Origin: Chloroflexota bacterium
GTDB lineage: Bacteria; Chloroflexota; Anaerolineae; Anaerolineales; Villigracilaceae
NCBI GenBank assembly: GCA_024434165.1
Contig: QMIW01000002.1
Coordinates: forward strand, 34,092 to 98,091
Reading direction: 5' to 3'
DNA length: 64,000 nucleotides
The notes beneath the pieces are model-generated. The model was given only the letters and a program-made list of their open reading frames with translations. It had not been told where the DNA came from and did not search any database. The position numbers and the translations under genes are program-made. How positions within the stretch are numbered: the stretch's first letter is position 1; each line of letters starts with the position of its first letter. Positions 8,834-17,130 of the stretch are shown piece after piece.

Positions 8834-10411
8834 ATGACAACCTTCGATGAGTTATCCCGCATTTTGACTCACTGGCAAAAACGCCTGCGCCTCCAACGGA
8901 CGTTGAGCTGGTCGCTGCGGGGTCTGGCGTTTGGCTTCGCTTTGGGCTTGATTCTGGGAACGGTCGGCGTCCTGCAAGCGCGCCTCCTGCGGACGGAATT
9001 CCTCGCGCTCACCGCCGCACTTGCTCTCGCTGCGCCCCTGCTGGCGGGGATCATTGCCTGGCTCCTGCCGGTGGATGCGCTCAAGTCTGCCCGCACCTTC
9101 GACCGGGTCTTTCATCTCAACGAACGCATCAGCACCGCGCTGGAGATGAAGGACAAACCGCCGAGCCGGATGCTTCAACAACAGTTGGAAGATGCCGTCG
9201 CCTCAGCGCGGAGTGTGAACCCGCGCCGCGGCTTGCCGTTGAAATTCAACCGGCTCGAAGCCGCCTCGACCCTCGTCCTCGCTGCGCTGCTCGCGCTGGT
9301 TTGGTTTCGGGGCGGCGCCTGGTTTCAAGCCTCACAGCAGGCGCGCGCCGTGGAGGAAGCTGTCGCCGCGCAGGAACAAAAGATCGAAGAACTGCTGACC
9401 GAGATCAACAACAATGATGCGCTGACCGACGAACAAAAGGAAGCGCTCTCCGAGCCGCTCGAACAAGCCTTGAACGAGCTGGAGCAAAATCCTTCCATGG
9501 AAAGTTCCGTCTCGGTGTTGACCAGCACGGGCGAGCAGCTGCAAGCCATGTCTGACCCGCAGGCAGAGCAGACGACGCAAGCCTTGCAGCAGACCGGGCA
9601 GGAACTGGCTTCGCAGGAGGGCAGTCCGCTGGAGGCAGCGGGCGGAGAATTGGCAAATGGCAACTTCATCAACGCCGCCGCGGAACTGGCAAACCTGGAT
9701 GTCAGCCAATTGGATGCAGGCGAAGCGCAGCAGTTGAGCGACCAACTCGAACAGATGGCGGATGCGGTCGAAGCGGCAAACCCGGAACTGGCGGAGAAAC
9801 TCAACCAGGCTGCCGAGGCTCTCCAACGCGGCGATTACGATGCCGCGCAGCAGGCGCTGGATGAAGCCGCGCAGGAGATGATGCAGACCGGTCAGCAGGC
9901 GGCGTTCTCCCAGCAGGCGAGTCAAGCCGCGCAGACGATGCAGGAGGGAGCCGGTCAGGTCATGGCGGCGGGCGGCAGCCAGCAGGGACAGGCGCAAGCC
10001 GGTCAGCAGGGGAGCGGTCAGAGTGGGGAAAACTCCGGGAACGACGGATCAGGCAGCGGGTCGGGTGAGGCGGACGGTTCTTCATCCCCCGGCGATGAGG
10101 CGGGCAGTTCTCCCATCGAGCAGGATGCGGTCAGCGACGGCGGCGAATCCACCTACGAGCAGATTTACGCGCCGCAATTCGCCGGCGGCGAGAACGGCGA
10201 ATCGCTGGGGCTTCCATCTTCCGGTGAGGATGGCGAGACCATCGGACAGGGACCGGCAGCGCCCTCGGAAGACGGCGAGAGTTTGGTTCCGTACACCGAG
10301 GTGTATTCGCAGTACGAGACGATCAACCAGCAAGCCATCGAAAACGGCGACGTGCCGTTCGAGTTTTTGCAGATCATCCGCAATTATTTTGATTCGTTGA
10401 AACCGAAGTAG
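8834..10411 (+). CDS. Membrane protein with long Gln/Glu-rich coiled coil and Gly/Ser/Gln linker
   Basis: 525 aa. Three membrane helices lie at about 27-48, 57-78 and 145-161. A long Ala/Glu/Gln-rich helical region (about 165-370) is rich in heptad-like patterns and contains tetratricopeptide-like helices. A disordered Gly/Ser/Gln/Glu region (about 375-470) follows, then a short conserved C-terminal tail ending EFLQIIRNYFDSLKPK. No enzymatic motif is visible. It starts 6 nt after the permease stop and precedes MoxR, so it is probably part of the same membrane assembly, perhaps a scaffold. I do not recognise a named family; it is reminiscent of DUF4175-type proteins near MoxR genes. Confidence 0.75.
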   Translation: MTTFDELSRILTHWQKRLRLQRTLSWSLRGLAFGFALGLILGTVGVLQARLLRTEFLALTAALALAAPLLAGIIAWLLPVDALKSARTFDRVFHLNERISTALEMKDKPPSRMLQQQLEDAVASARSVNPRRGLPLKFNRLEAASTLVLAALLALVWFRGGAWFQASQQARAVEEAVAAQEQKIEELLTEINNNDALTDEQKEALSEPLEQALNELEQNPSMESSVSVLTSTGEQLQAMSDPQAEQTTQALQQTGQELASQEGSPLEAAGGELANGNFINAAAELANLDVSQLDAGEAQQLSDQLEQMADAVEAANPELAEKLNQAAEALQRGDYDAAQQALDEAAQEMMQTGQQAAFSQQASQAAQTMQEGAGQVMAAGGSQQGQAQAGQQGSGQSGENSGNDGSGSGSGEADGSSSPGDEAGSSPIEQDAVSDGGESTYEQIYAPQFAGGENGESLGLPSSGEDGETIGQGPAAPSEDGESLVPYTEVYSQYETINQQAIENGDVPFEFLQIIRNYFDSLKPK

Positions 10412-10454
10412 TCGCGCTTGCAGCGTGACGGTCCTTTTTACAAGCGAGGTCATC

Positions 10455-11432
10455 ATGACAGAATTACCCGTCGAACAGTTTCGCCGCATGGCAAGCCGGA
10501 TCGAAAGCGAAGTGGGCAAGGTGATCGTGGGGCAGGCGGACGTGGTGCGGCATGTGCTGGTCAGCATTCTTGCGGGCGGGCATGTGCTGCTCGAAGGCGT
10601 GCCGGGACTGGGCAAGACCATGCTCATCCGCACGCTGGCGCAGGCGCTGGACTTGAAATTTTCGCGCATCCAGTTCACGCCCGATTTGATGCCCGCCGAT
10701 ATTCTGGGCACGGAAATCCTCGCAGACCAGGACGGACGCCGCGAGTTTCGCTTCCGCCCCGGTCCGTTGTTTGCCAATTTAATTCTCGCGGACGAGATCA
10801 ACCGCGCCACGCCCAAGACGCAATCAGCGCTGCTCGAAGCCATGCAGGAACATTCCGTCACCGTCGCCGAGCGGACGTATTCGCTCGAAGAGCCGTTCTT
10901 CGTGCTGGCGACCCAGAACCCGCTTGAAATGGAAGGGACATATCCGCTGCCCGAAGCGCAGCTGGACCGCTTCTTTTTCAAGGTCAACGTGCCGCTGCCG
11001 GATGTGAACGAACTCGTGGAGATCTTCGACCGCACCACCGGCAGGGAAACGCCCGCCGCCGCACCCGCCGCCGCCGGCGCGGACATCGTGCAAATGCGCG
11101 AACTGGCGCGCACCGTTCCCATCGCTTCGCATGTGCGCGAATACATTGCTTCCCTGATTCTTGCCACGCATCCCGAAAGCGCGAATGCGTCGCCTCTTGT
11201 CAGGAAGTATGTGCGCTACGGTTCCTCCCCGCGCGGCGGGCAAGCCCTCGTGCTCGGCGCGAAGGTTACTGCCTTGCTGGCAGGAAGGTACAACGTTGCG
11301 TTTGAAGACGTTCATGCGGTTGCGCCCGCCGCCCTGCGCCACCGCCTCATCCTCAACTTCGACGGTCTTGCCGAAGGCATCCGCACGGATGATGTCATAG
11401 CCGGGTTGACGGAACAGGTTAAAAGTAATTAG
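10455..11432 (+). CDS. MoxR-family AAA+ ATPase
   Basis: 325 aa from the ATG at 10455, preceded by GCGAGGTCATC; an in-frame GTG at 10425 is less likely. Walker A is GVPGLGKTMLI, Walker B is LILADEINRATPKTQSALLE, and sensor 1 is LATQNPLEMEGTYPLPEAQ. These are hallmarks of the MoxR group of AAA+ chaperones, which act with vWA-domain partners to mature or insert metal cofactors or remodel membrane complexes. The DUF58 and two vWA proteins immediately downstream are the expected partners. Confidence 0.95.
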   Translation: MTELPVEQFRRMASRIESEVGKVIVGQADVVRHVLVSILAGGHVLLEGVPGLGKTMLIRTLAQALDLKFSRIQFTPDLMPADILGTEILADQDGRREFRFRPGPLFANLILADEINRATPKTQSALLEAMQEHSVTVAERTYSLEEPFFVLATQNPLEMEGTYPLPEAQLDRFFFKVNVPLPDVNELVEIFDRTTGRETPAAAPAAAGADIVQMRELARTVPIASHVREYIASLILATHPESANASPLVRKYVRYGSSPRGGQALVLGAKVTALLAGRYNVAFEDVHAVAPAALRHRLILNFDGLAEGIRTDDVIAGLTEQVKSN

Positions 11433-11462
11433 GGATCGGTAATTGCCATTTACCAATCACCG
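11425..11462. repeat. TAATTGG-type inverted tract between MoxR and DUF58
   Basis: GGTAATTGCCATTTACCAATCACC forms imprecise inverted arms. It covers the MoxR stop codon and nearly all of the gap to the DUF58 gene. Confidence 0.6.
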
Positions 11463-11470
11463 CCTCTCCC

Positions 11471-12352
11471 ATGCTCTTCTCCGAATCCACCCTGCGCAAA
11501 CTGAATCAACTGACGCTGGTCGCGTCGCGGGTGCGCGCGGGCGCGGTCAAAGGCGGGCGGCGTTCGTCGCGGCGCGGCTCCAGCGTGGAATTTGCCGACT
11601 ATCGCAACTACGCTCCCGGCGATGACCTGCGGCGGCTCGATTGGAACATCTACGCGCGGCTCGAACGTCCCTTCATCAAATTATTCGAAGAAGAGGAAGA
11701 CCTCGCGGTGTATATCCTGCTCGATGGTTCCCGTTCGATGGATTGGGGCGATGGCGACCTGCACAAGTTTCGATATGCCCAGCGCCTCGCAGCGGGACTG
11801 GGAGCGATTGCGCTGGCTTCGGGCGATTCCCTCTCTGTGGGCTTTCTCCAAAACGGACGGGTTTCCGCCGAATTCGGTTCCACGCGCGGACAAGCCGCCC
11901 TGCCGCGTTTGTTTTCGTTCCTCGAAAATCTTCAGCCCGGCGGCATCACCAACCTTGACGCATCGCTTCAACACTATGCGCTCAAACCGCGCCGCCCCGG
12001 TCTGGTCATCCTCATCTCGGACCTGCTCGATGCCGGCGGGTATCAAGCCGGCTTGCGCCCCATGCAGGGACGCGGTCACGATGCGGCGTTGGTTCACGTC
12101 CTCTCGCCCGATGAACTCGACCCGCCTTTCTCCGGCGATTTGCAGCTGGTGGACATCGAAAGCGGACAGACGCAGGACATCTCGCTCGACGGCGGCTTGT
12201 TAACTCTCTACCGCGAACGCGCGCAAGCCTGGCTGCATGAAACGCAGGCGGAATGCCGCAGGCAGTCTGTGCGCTATCTCGGCTTGACCACGCGCGAACC
12301 CTGGGATCAAGCCCTTCTGCTCGAAATGCGCCGCGCCGGAATCGTGAAATGA
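11471..12352 (+). CDS. DUF58 / BatD-associated vWA-like protein
   Basis: 293 aa. The DUF58 signature lies at about residues 27-60: RRSSRRGSSVEFADYRNY followed by PGDDLRRLDWNIYARLERP. A degenerate vWA fold follows (VYILLDGSRSMDWGD has the DxSxS metal site). The protein is cytoplasmic with no membrane helix. DUF58 proteins almost always sit next to MoxR, as here. Its stop overlaps the next gene's start (ATGA), implying translational coupling. Confidence 0.9.
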   Translation: MLFSESTLRKLNQLTLVASRVRAGAVKGGRRSSRRGSSVEFADYRNYAPGDDLRRLDWNIYARLERPFIKLFEEEEDLAVYILLDGSRSMDWGDGDLHKFRYAQRLAAGLGAIALASGDSLSVGFLQNGRVSAEFGSTRGQAALPRLFSFLENLQPGGITNLDASLQHYALKPRRPGLVILISDLLDAGGYQAGLRPMQGRGHDAALVHVLSPDELDPPFSGDLQLVDIESGQTQDISLDGGLLTLYRERAQAWLHETQAECRRQSVRYLGLTTREPWDQALLLEMRRAGIVK

Positions 12353-14244
12353 ACTTCCTGCTCCCCGCGGGGCTTGCGCTGCTTGCGCTCGCCATTCCCA
12401 TTCTTCTGCTCTACATGCTCAAACTGCGCCGCAAACAGGCGCAGGTCTCTTCGACCCTTTTGTGGGAACAACTCCTGCGCGACCGGCAAGCCAACGCCCC
12501 ATGGCAGAAACTCAAACGCAATCTTCTGCTCATTTTGCAATTGCTCATCCTTGCGGCGCTCGCGCTTGCCTTTGCGCGCCCTGCCGTTCAAACGCCCGTT
12601 GTCGCATCCGGCTCGGTCATCGTTTTGCTCGATGCTTCGGCTTCGATGAACGCAGCGGATGTGGAACCTTCGCGCTTCGAGGCGGCACGGCGTATCGCAG
12701 CGGCTCTCATCAATGAAACCGCCGCCGCCTCCCGCCTGACCCTGATTCTGGTCGGCGGGACCCCGGAGATTTTGATCGCCGCCGAAAGCGATAAGACCCT
12801 CGTGCAGTCCGCACTGGCGAAAGCGGAGGTCACCCAGGGCGGCGCGGATTGGGCATCCGCGTTTGCGTTGGCGGCAGGCGCCTCGTACGGCAGCGCAGAC
12901 GTGACCTCCGTCATCATCTCGGATGGCGGCTTGCCCGAAAGCGGACTGCCCGCCCTGCCCGGCAAGATCCGCTATGTGCCGGTGGGGGAGTCTGGCGCGA
13001 ACCTTGCCATTACGGCTTTGGCGCTGCGTCCTGCCGGGCGGGGCACGGAATTATTTGCCAAGGTCCAAAACTACGGAGGCGGGTCTCGTTCCGTTTTGCT
13101 CTCGATCTATTTCGGCGAGGACCTCGTCCTGGCTCGGCAGTTCGAGCTCGAAGCGGACTCCAGCAAAAGCCTGACCCTCACAGACCTGCCATCCACCCCC
13201 GGCGTGTATCGTGCGCGAATCACGCATCCGCAAGAGAATGAAAACCTGGATTCCTTCGCGCTCGATGACACCGCCTTTGCCGTCCATCAAGCCTCCTCGG
13301 TGCGGCGGGCGCTGCTCGTTTCCGAAGGGAATCTGTTCATCGAGCAGGCGCTGGCATCGCTGCCGGGTGTTCGTCCTTTCCGCGCGCTGCCCGCGGACGA
13401 TGGAACCCTGCAAATTCCCAACGACCCATTCGGTTTGTATATCTTCGACGGGCTGGCTCCGGCGGAATTGCCCCCGGGAAATTTGCTCTTCATCAACCCG
13501 CCGGACAATCCGCTTTTTGAAACCGGTGCGGCGTTCACCGATATGAGCAACACGCGCGTAAATGAAAGCCCGCTCACGCGCTATGTAGACTGGAGCACGG
13601 TCCACGTGCTGCAAGCGCGAACGGTGACGCTCCCCGATTGGGCGGAAGCGCTCATCGAAGCGGGAGGCAAGCCGCTGGTGTTTGCAGGCGAAACGGGTGG
13701 ACGCCGCATCGCCGTCCTCACCTTTGATCTGCGCGAAAGCGACCTGCCGCTGCAAGTGGCATACCCGATTCTGTTTTCCAACCTCATCAATTACCTGCTC
13801 CCGCCCAGCCCGTTCGACGCGACGCAATCGTTACAGCCGGGGCAGAGTCTCGTTATCTCGCCGCCGCCGGGGACGGAGCGGGTCGTGGTCGCTTCGCCTT
13901 CCAACATCGCCTACAACCTGCCGTTGAGCGGAAGCGCGCTCACGTTCACCGATACGAACGAACCCGGCTATTACGCGGTCAATTTCATCGCCGGCGATTC
14001 TTCGACGGTGGAATATTTCGCCGTCAATTTGTTCGACCCGGCGGAGTCGGATTTGAGACCGCGCGAGACGATACAGGCGGGACAGGCGGAGGTGACGGCA
14101 AACGTCCCGGATCAGATCGGACAGCGTGAGTTGTGGCGCTGGCTGGCGGGAATTGCATTCGTCATCCTTCTGATCGAATGGCAGGTTTATCATCGCAAGC
14201 GTTTGCCCGCTGCGTTGACCCGCATCCCTGGGGGCAGCCGATGA
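12349..14244 (+). CDS. BatA-type vWA membrane protein
   Basis: 631 aa. The N-terminus is two membrane helices, with the BatA motif LYMLKLRRKQ after the first and LILQLLILAALALAFARPA forming the second. The vWA domain follows, with metal site VIVLLDASASMNAAD at about residue 90. A beta-sandwich region and a single C-terminal helix (WLAGIAFVILLIEWQVY) complete it. ATGA overlaps at both ends tie it to the DUF58 gene and the next vWA gene. The inferred role is a membrane platform bound by MoxR/DUF58. Confidence 0.88.
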   Translation: MNFLLPAGLALLALAIPILLLYMLKLRRKQAQVSSTLLWEQLLRDRQANAPWQKLKRNLLLILQLLILAALALAFARPAVQTPVVASGSVIVLLDASASMNAADVEPSRFEAARRIAAALINETAAASRLTLILVGGTPEILIAAESDKTLVQSALAKAEVTQGGADWASAFALAAGASYGSADVTSVIISDGGLPESGLPALPGKIRYVPVGESGANLAITALALRPAGRGTELFAKVQNYGGGSRSVLLSIYFGEDLVLARQFELEADSSKSLTLTDLPSTPGVYRARITHPQENENLDSFALDDTAFAVHQASSVRRALLVSEGNLFIEQALASLPGVRPFRALPADDGTLQIPNDPFGLYIFDGLAPAELPPGNLLFINPPDNPLFETGAAFTDMSNTRVNESPLTRYVDWSTVHVLQARTVTLPDWAEALIEAGGKPLVFAGETGGRRIAVLTFDLRESDLPLQVAYPILFSNLINYLLPPSPFDATQSLQPGQSLVISPPPGTERVVVASPSNIAYNLPLSGSALTFTDTNEPGYYAVNFIAGDSSTVEYFAVNLFDPAESDLRPRETIQAGQAEVTANVPDQIGQRELWRWLAGIAFVILLIEWQVYHRKRLPAALTRIPGGSR

Positions 14245-17090
14245 GTTTTTCCGCGCCGCTCTTTTTGCTGTTGCTGCTTTTCGCGCCGGTCATCTTTTGG
14301 ATGGGGTGGACGGGCTCCGGGTCCGTAATGAGGCGGGAACTTGTCTCGCTGATTTTGCGGCTGGTCATTGTCATCGCCATCATCCTTGCGCTGGCGGGAA
14401 TCGAAATCGTCCGCAAGGGAAATGACCTGGCGGTGGTTTTCCTCGTGGATGTCTCCGACTCGATGCCGGCGGAGGCGGTGGCGGCGGAGATGAGTTTCCT
14501 GCGCGAGTCGCTCGATGCGATGGGCGCAGACGATCAGGCGGCGGTGATTTTGTTCGGCGCAGATGCGCTTGTGGAGCGTCCGATGCTGGCGGGCGGCGAG
14601 TTGGGGCAGATTACATCGGTGCCGGTCACAACGCAGACCGACCTTGCAGAGGCGATTCGCCTGGGTATGGCGTTGTTCCCATCCGGCGCGGCAAAGCGGA
14701 TGGTCATCCTTTCAGACGGCGCGCAAACAACGGGCGATGCGCTCAAGGCGGCGGAGTTCGCGGCGGCGGCGGGTGTGCAAATCGTCAGCGTGCCGTTCAT
14801 CGCCGAAGGCGGGGTGGAAGCGCTGGTTCTGGCAGTGGATGCGCCCGCGCAGCTGCGCGCAGGCGAGCAATTCGATTTGAACATTACGATCCAATCCGAT
14901 GAAGCCATGCGCGCCGTGGTGCGAGTGCTTGCCGGGAATGAGATGGTCTATCAGGGAACGCACGACCTGCGGCGCGGCGTGCAGACTCTCAGCCTGCCGC
15001 TCAGCGCAGATGTGACCGGTTTTGTGCGTTATCAGGTGCAGATCACGCCGGAACAGGATGGGTATTATCAAAACAACACGCTCGATGCGTTCTCGCAGGT
15101 GCAGGGCGCGCCTTCGATTTTGATGGCCGCGCCCAGACCCGGCGACCCGCTCCCCGGCGGCGAACCAAGACCGGATGAATCGGCGGCGGTTTTCCAGGCG
15201 CTGAAAACGGCAGGCTATACCGTGAACCTCGTCACGCCCGGCGCGCTCCCGGCGGATTTGCCCACGCTCGCGCAATACAACTCGGTGGTGCTGGTGAACG
15301 TCCCGGCGCGCGAGTTGGGCAGGAACCAGATGCTTGCCCTGCAAACCTACGTGCGCGACCTCGGCGGCGGACTGGTGGCAATCGGCGGCGCGACCAGTTA
15401 CGGCGTGGGCGGTTACTATGGCACCCCGCTCGAAGAGACCCTGCCGGTGGATATGCAGATCAAGGACGAAAAACGCCGCCCTTCGCTTGGCATTGTTTTC
15501 ATCATTGACCATTCCGGCTCGATGGCAGACCTGAGCGGCGGCGTGGAAAAACTGGAACTGGCGAAGGAAGCCGCGGCGCGTTCGATTGAATTGCTTTTCC
15601 CCACCGACCGGGTCGGCGTGATCGCCTTCGACGACACGGCAAGCTGGGTGGTGCCGATGACGGAGTTGGACGACCCCGGCGCGGTCATCAACGCCATCGG
15701 TTCGATCCGCACCGGCGGCGGCACAGACATCATGGCGGGCGTGCAGGCGATGGCGGATGTCTTCCCGAACGATCCTGCCACGGTCAAGCACGTCATCCTG
15801 CTCACCGATGGCGGCGCAGACCCAACCGGTATTCCGGAACTCGTGCAGAAACTTTATGAAGAGAACGGCATCACCCTTTCCACCGTCGGCATCGGGCGCG
15901 ACGCCGCGCCGTTCCTCGACGACCTCGCGGCAGCCGGGGGCGGGCGGTACCACTTCACGAGAGACGCCTCCAGCATCCCCAGCATCTTCACCGAGGAAGT
16001 GAGCCTCGCCTCGCGCGCGTACATCGTCGAAGAACCCTTCTTCCCGAAACTCCACAACTCGTCGCCCATCCTCGCAGGCATTGATGAAGTCCCGCCGCTC
16101 CAGGGCTATGTCGCCTCCAGCCCGAAAGACCTCGCGCAAGTGATTCTGATTTCACCGAAAGAAGATCCCATCCTTGCGGTGTGGCAGTATGGACTGGGGC
16201 GCGCCGTCGCGTTCACCTCAGACGCCACCGGGCATTGGGCGCGCGATTGGGTGCGCTGGGAAGACTTCCCAACCTTTTGGGTGCAAGCCATCCGCTATTC
16301 GCTGGGCGAGGTGCAGAACGTCTCGCTCGAAATGAGCATCGTCCCCGAGGGCGAGTCCGCGCAGATCGTGCTCGACGCCTTCAGCGCGGGCGGCGATTTC
16401 CTCAACGGCTACGAGATCGAAGCCAGCATCGTCGCGCCAGACGGCGAAGCGGAACTGGTCACGCTCACGCAGGCTGCGCCGGGACGTTACACCGCCGAAT
16501 TTACTCCCGCCGGGCAGGGCGTATACCTGATTCATTTTGCAGGGACATCGCAGGAGGGAGCCGCGCTTTCCGAGACGACCGGCTGGACGATGACTTACTC
16601 GCCCGAGTACCGCCGCCTCCAACCGGACCTGGACCTGCTCGTCCGCCTGACAGCGATCACGGGCGGTGAGGTTGCCTCTGCCAACCCCGCCGACATCTTT
16701 ACCCACAACCTGAGCGGTTCGCGCGCCTCGCGTCCCATTTGGGGCTGGCTGATCCTGCTGGCGACCCTGCTCCTGCCCTTCGACATTGCCGTGCGGCGGT
16801 TGATTCTCACCAGACAGGATTTCATCCGTTTGCGGGAGTTCATGCGTTCAAGATTGAGTTTCGGAAAACGCGAAATTGCCCCGCAAGAATCCAGCCCGCG
16901 CATGGATGCCTTGATGCAAGCCAAAGTGCGCGCGCGGGAGAATTTGCAAACGCCAGCCAAAGACGAAGAGTCCGTATCCCTGCCCATCGAGCCAGCCGCT
17001 CCGCCTGTGAAAGAATCCCCGCCCAAGCCGGAGGTCTCCACCACGTCTGCGCTGTTGGAGCGGAAGAAGAAAATCAAGAAGAACGAATAA
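14241..17090 (+). CDS. Large vWA-domain membrane protein with two vWA modules
   Basis: 949 aa from the ATG at 14241 (ATGA overlap). Two N-terminal membrane helices precede a first vWA domain (VVFLVDVSDSMPAEAV). A glutamine-amidotransferase-like region follows (GGGLVAIGGATSYGVGG), then a second vWA domain with a full metal site (FIIDHSGSMADLSGG). A beta-rich segment and one C-terminal helix (IWGWLILLATLLLPF) end in a charged, Pro/Lys-rich cytoplasmic tail. The architecture matches vWA proteins in Chloroflexi and planctomycete MoxR loci. It ends the eight-gene block. The ligand is unknown. Confidence 0.88.
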   Translation: MSFSAPLFLLLLLFAPVIFWMGWTGSGSVMRRELVSLILRLVIVIAIILALAGIEIVRKGNDLAVVFLVDVSDSMPAEAVAAEMSFLRESLDAMGADDQAAVILFGADALVERPMLAGGELGQITSVPVTTQTDLAEAIRLGMALFPSGAAKRMVILSDGAQTTGDALKAAEFAAAAGVQIVSVPFIAEGGVEALVLAVDAPAQLRAGEQFDLNITIQSDEAMRAVVRVLAGNEMVYQGTHDLRRGVQTLSLPLSADVTGFVRYQVQITPEQDGYYQNNTLDAFSQVQGAPSILMAAPRPGDPLPGGEPRPDESAAVFQALKTAGYTVNLVTPGALPADLPTLAQYNSVVLVNVPARELGRNQMLALQTYVRDLGGGLVAIGGATSYGVGGYYGTPLEETLPVDMQIKDEKRRPSLGIVFIIDHSGSMADLSGGVEKLELAKEAAARSIELLFPTDRVGVIAFDDTASWVVPMTELDDPGAVINAIGSIRTGGGTDIMAGVQAMADVFPNDPATVKHVILLTDGGADPTGIPELVQKLYEENGITLSTVGIGRDAAPFLDDLAAAGGGRYHFTRDASSIPSIFTEEVSLASRAYIVEEPFFPKLHNSSPILAGIDEVPPLQGYVASSPKDLAQVILISPKEDPILAVWQYGLGRAVAFTSDATGHWARDWVRWEDFPTFWVQAIRYSLGEVQNVSLEMSIVPEGESAQIVLDAFSAGGDFLNGYEIEASIVAPDGEAELVTLTQAAPGRYTAEFTPAGQGVYLIHFAGTSQEGAALSETTGWTMTYSPEYRRLQPDLDLLVRLTAITGGEVASANPADIFTHNLSGSRASRPIWGWLILLATLLLPFDIAVRRLILTRQDFIRLREFMRSRLSFGKREIAPQESSPRMDALMQAKVRARENLQTPAKDEESVSLPIEPAAPPVKESPPKPEVSTTSALLERKKKIKKNE

Positions 17091-17130
17091 AAGCGTTCCT
17101 GACGCCCAACATCTTCATGCTGTTTGGACG

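Noticed and set aside
8834..10411. Long Gln/Glu repeat region as a low-complexity artefact
   Set aside because: The frame is bounded by good signals, sits in the operon with 6-nt spacing, and has three clear membrane helices, so it is kept as a gene.
14712..16139. 475-codon minus-strand frame opposite the large vWA protein
   Set aside because: No motif or ribosome site; the plus-strand protein has two vWA metal sites and membrane helices.
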